Assembly (NCBI GenBank): GCA_001887945.1
Contig: LDOQ01000311.1
Span: forward strand, 17,638-81,637
Length of the DNA: 64,000 nucleotides
Origin: Spraguea lophii
Lineage: Eukaryota > Microsporidia > Spragueidae
Direction: 5' to 3'
Positions 63,165-64,000 of this stretch are shown one piece after another. The first letter of the stretch is position 1. Each line of letters opens with the position of its first letter. A model generated the notes under the pieces. The model had not been told where the DNA came from, ran no database searches, and saw only the letters and a program-made list of their open reading frames with translations. The position numbers and the translations under genes are program-made.

Positions 63165-63705
63165 GTTTCGTGGTATAATGATCATAAGGATTAAAAAATA
63201 ATGGTAACAAAATGTTATAATTTATTTGGAATGTATAACATTAGACATATTTTATAAATGAAATTTATTTCTTTAATTCAATAGAAGGAAGAACAGAGCA
63301 ATGATAAAGATTCTTTGCCGAACAACACTCGAAACTCATGATTTGAGATCATTCTAAATTCAAAATAAATACGAGAAAAATAACATAATATTACGTCTTA
63401 TACGCAATCTATTGTGCAAATAAAAGAATGTCTGATCAAATTTATAAAATGACTTTTTACAGGCTTTTGACTCACTAGATGATAGATTATGAAAGACGTC
63501 ATAGTTGACATAAAACAAACATTCGCAGAAAAGTGTATTATACGCGTGGTATTAATATTTGAAGTCTAATGTATGCGAGATTAATAAACCCATCAAATAT
63601 CCAGCAATTACAGGTCAAAATATAATTTAAGAACCAAGAATCTCGAATTACTATAATTTTTAACTAATCAGGAAACTTTCATAAATAAAAGTTCAATTTA
63701 AAAAA
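63165..63705 (+). mobile_element. tRNA-headed SINE, very decayed (copy 14)
   Basis: A worn head-like string (tttcgtggtataatgatcataagg) at the left and a recognisable end (aggaaactttcataaataaaagttcaattt) at the right, with drifted body blocks between. The start is approximate. Confidence 0.5.
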
Positions 63706-63871
63706 AAGGAGTTTTAAAATATAAAAATCTAATTGAATTGAAATTATTCATTTATAAATTTTTATTAAAAGTTCAATTTATAAAATAAATATATCTTCAC
63801 CAAATTATAACTGTTGGAATTATTCTTTAACATTGGATGATTATCCGAACTCATTCTTTTTTTAATAACAT

Positions 63872-64000
63872 TTATTTTAAAATATAATATAAAATAAATA
63901 TTATTAAAAAAATAATACCTATGAATATCATATTCTTTACGTTATCTTCTTTAAAAGCATTTTTAGATTCTTTCTGAAATCTTTTTACTTTATAACTTAA
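63872..64000 (-). CDS. 3' end of a tail-anchored membrane protein, 5' partial
   Basis: An open frame enters from the right edge and ends at TAA (63872-63874) after 42 codons. A basic/charged segment (SYKVKRFQKESKNAFKEDNV) leads into a C-terminal membrane span (NMIFIGIIFLIIFILYYILK) right at the end. That layout fits tail-anchored proteins such as SNAREs. Too little is visible to choose. Confidence 0.5.
   Translation of the reverse strand, partial: LSYKVKRFQKESKNAFKEDNVKNMIFIGIIFLIIFILYYILK

Overview
The window is 64 kb of very AT-rich, compact, intron-poor eukaryotic DNA that I read as a microsporidian chromosome segment. The evidence is a tandem pair of NTT-type ATP/ADP translocases, a shortened mitochondrial-type Hsp70, small single-exon versions of universal eukaryotic genes (PP1, Rpn11, eS7, Nuf2, Ccr4, Pno1, Exo1, Ect1, NC2-beta), a CCC motif a few bases before many start codons, and Merlin-type DNA transposon remains. 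A Nosema/Vairimorpha-like lineage would fit, but this is inference from style and not from a marker comparison.

Layout. 1-27.5 kb is mostly a core gene block. It holds a partial Lys-rich CDS, NC2-beta, a MED4-like protein, Ect1, Trm9, a possible SAPS protein, a Ctr9-like TPR protein, a small MED21-like protein, a secreted Lys-rich unknown, eS7, Rpn11, Nuf2, a CTLH/CRA (Gid8-like) protein, Ccr4, an ArfGAP and a UTP15-like propeller protein. 27.2-42.2 kb is a gene-poor accessory region made by one tandem segmental duplication: the UTP15 3' end, a 5S rRNA gene, a secreted-protein gene, a decayed LRR gene and flanking DNA occur twice. The two units were later reshaped by different insertions (SINE copies, two Merlin remnants, a 1.66-kb TIR element). 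42-64 kb returns to genes: a secreted unknown, an ABCG half-transporter, a possible degenerate beta-CASP/CPSF100-like protein, mitosomal Hsp70, PP1, a membrane-anchored AAA ATPase, Exo1, Pno1, two NTT transporters and the 3' end of a tail-anchored protein.

The most striking feature is a family of about fourteen dispersed copies of a roughly 490-bp, GC-rich, tRNA-headed retroposon. It has recognisable A and B boxes, an A-rich 3' end, 12-17-bp target-site duplications and one 5'-truncated copy, so it looks like a SINE. Young copies are nearly identical and old ones are strongly AT-drifted. One sits about 40 bp upstream of the Ect1 start codon, one carries a Merlin insertion, and one lies inside the TIR element. 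No LINE or reverse transcriptase is visible in the window.

Functionally the core genes cover transcription (NC2, Mediator, Paf1 complex), mRNA decay, rRNA maturation (Utp15, Pno1), protein degradation (Rpn11, Gid8-like), kinetochore, DNA repair, phosphatidylethanolamine synthesis, vesicle traffic, mitosomal folding and theft of host nucleotides. Several housekeeping proteins (Trm9, ArfGAP, UTP15-like, MED4-like, the beta-CASP-like protein) carry long Asn/Ile/Lys-rich low-complexity insertions.
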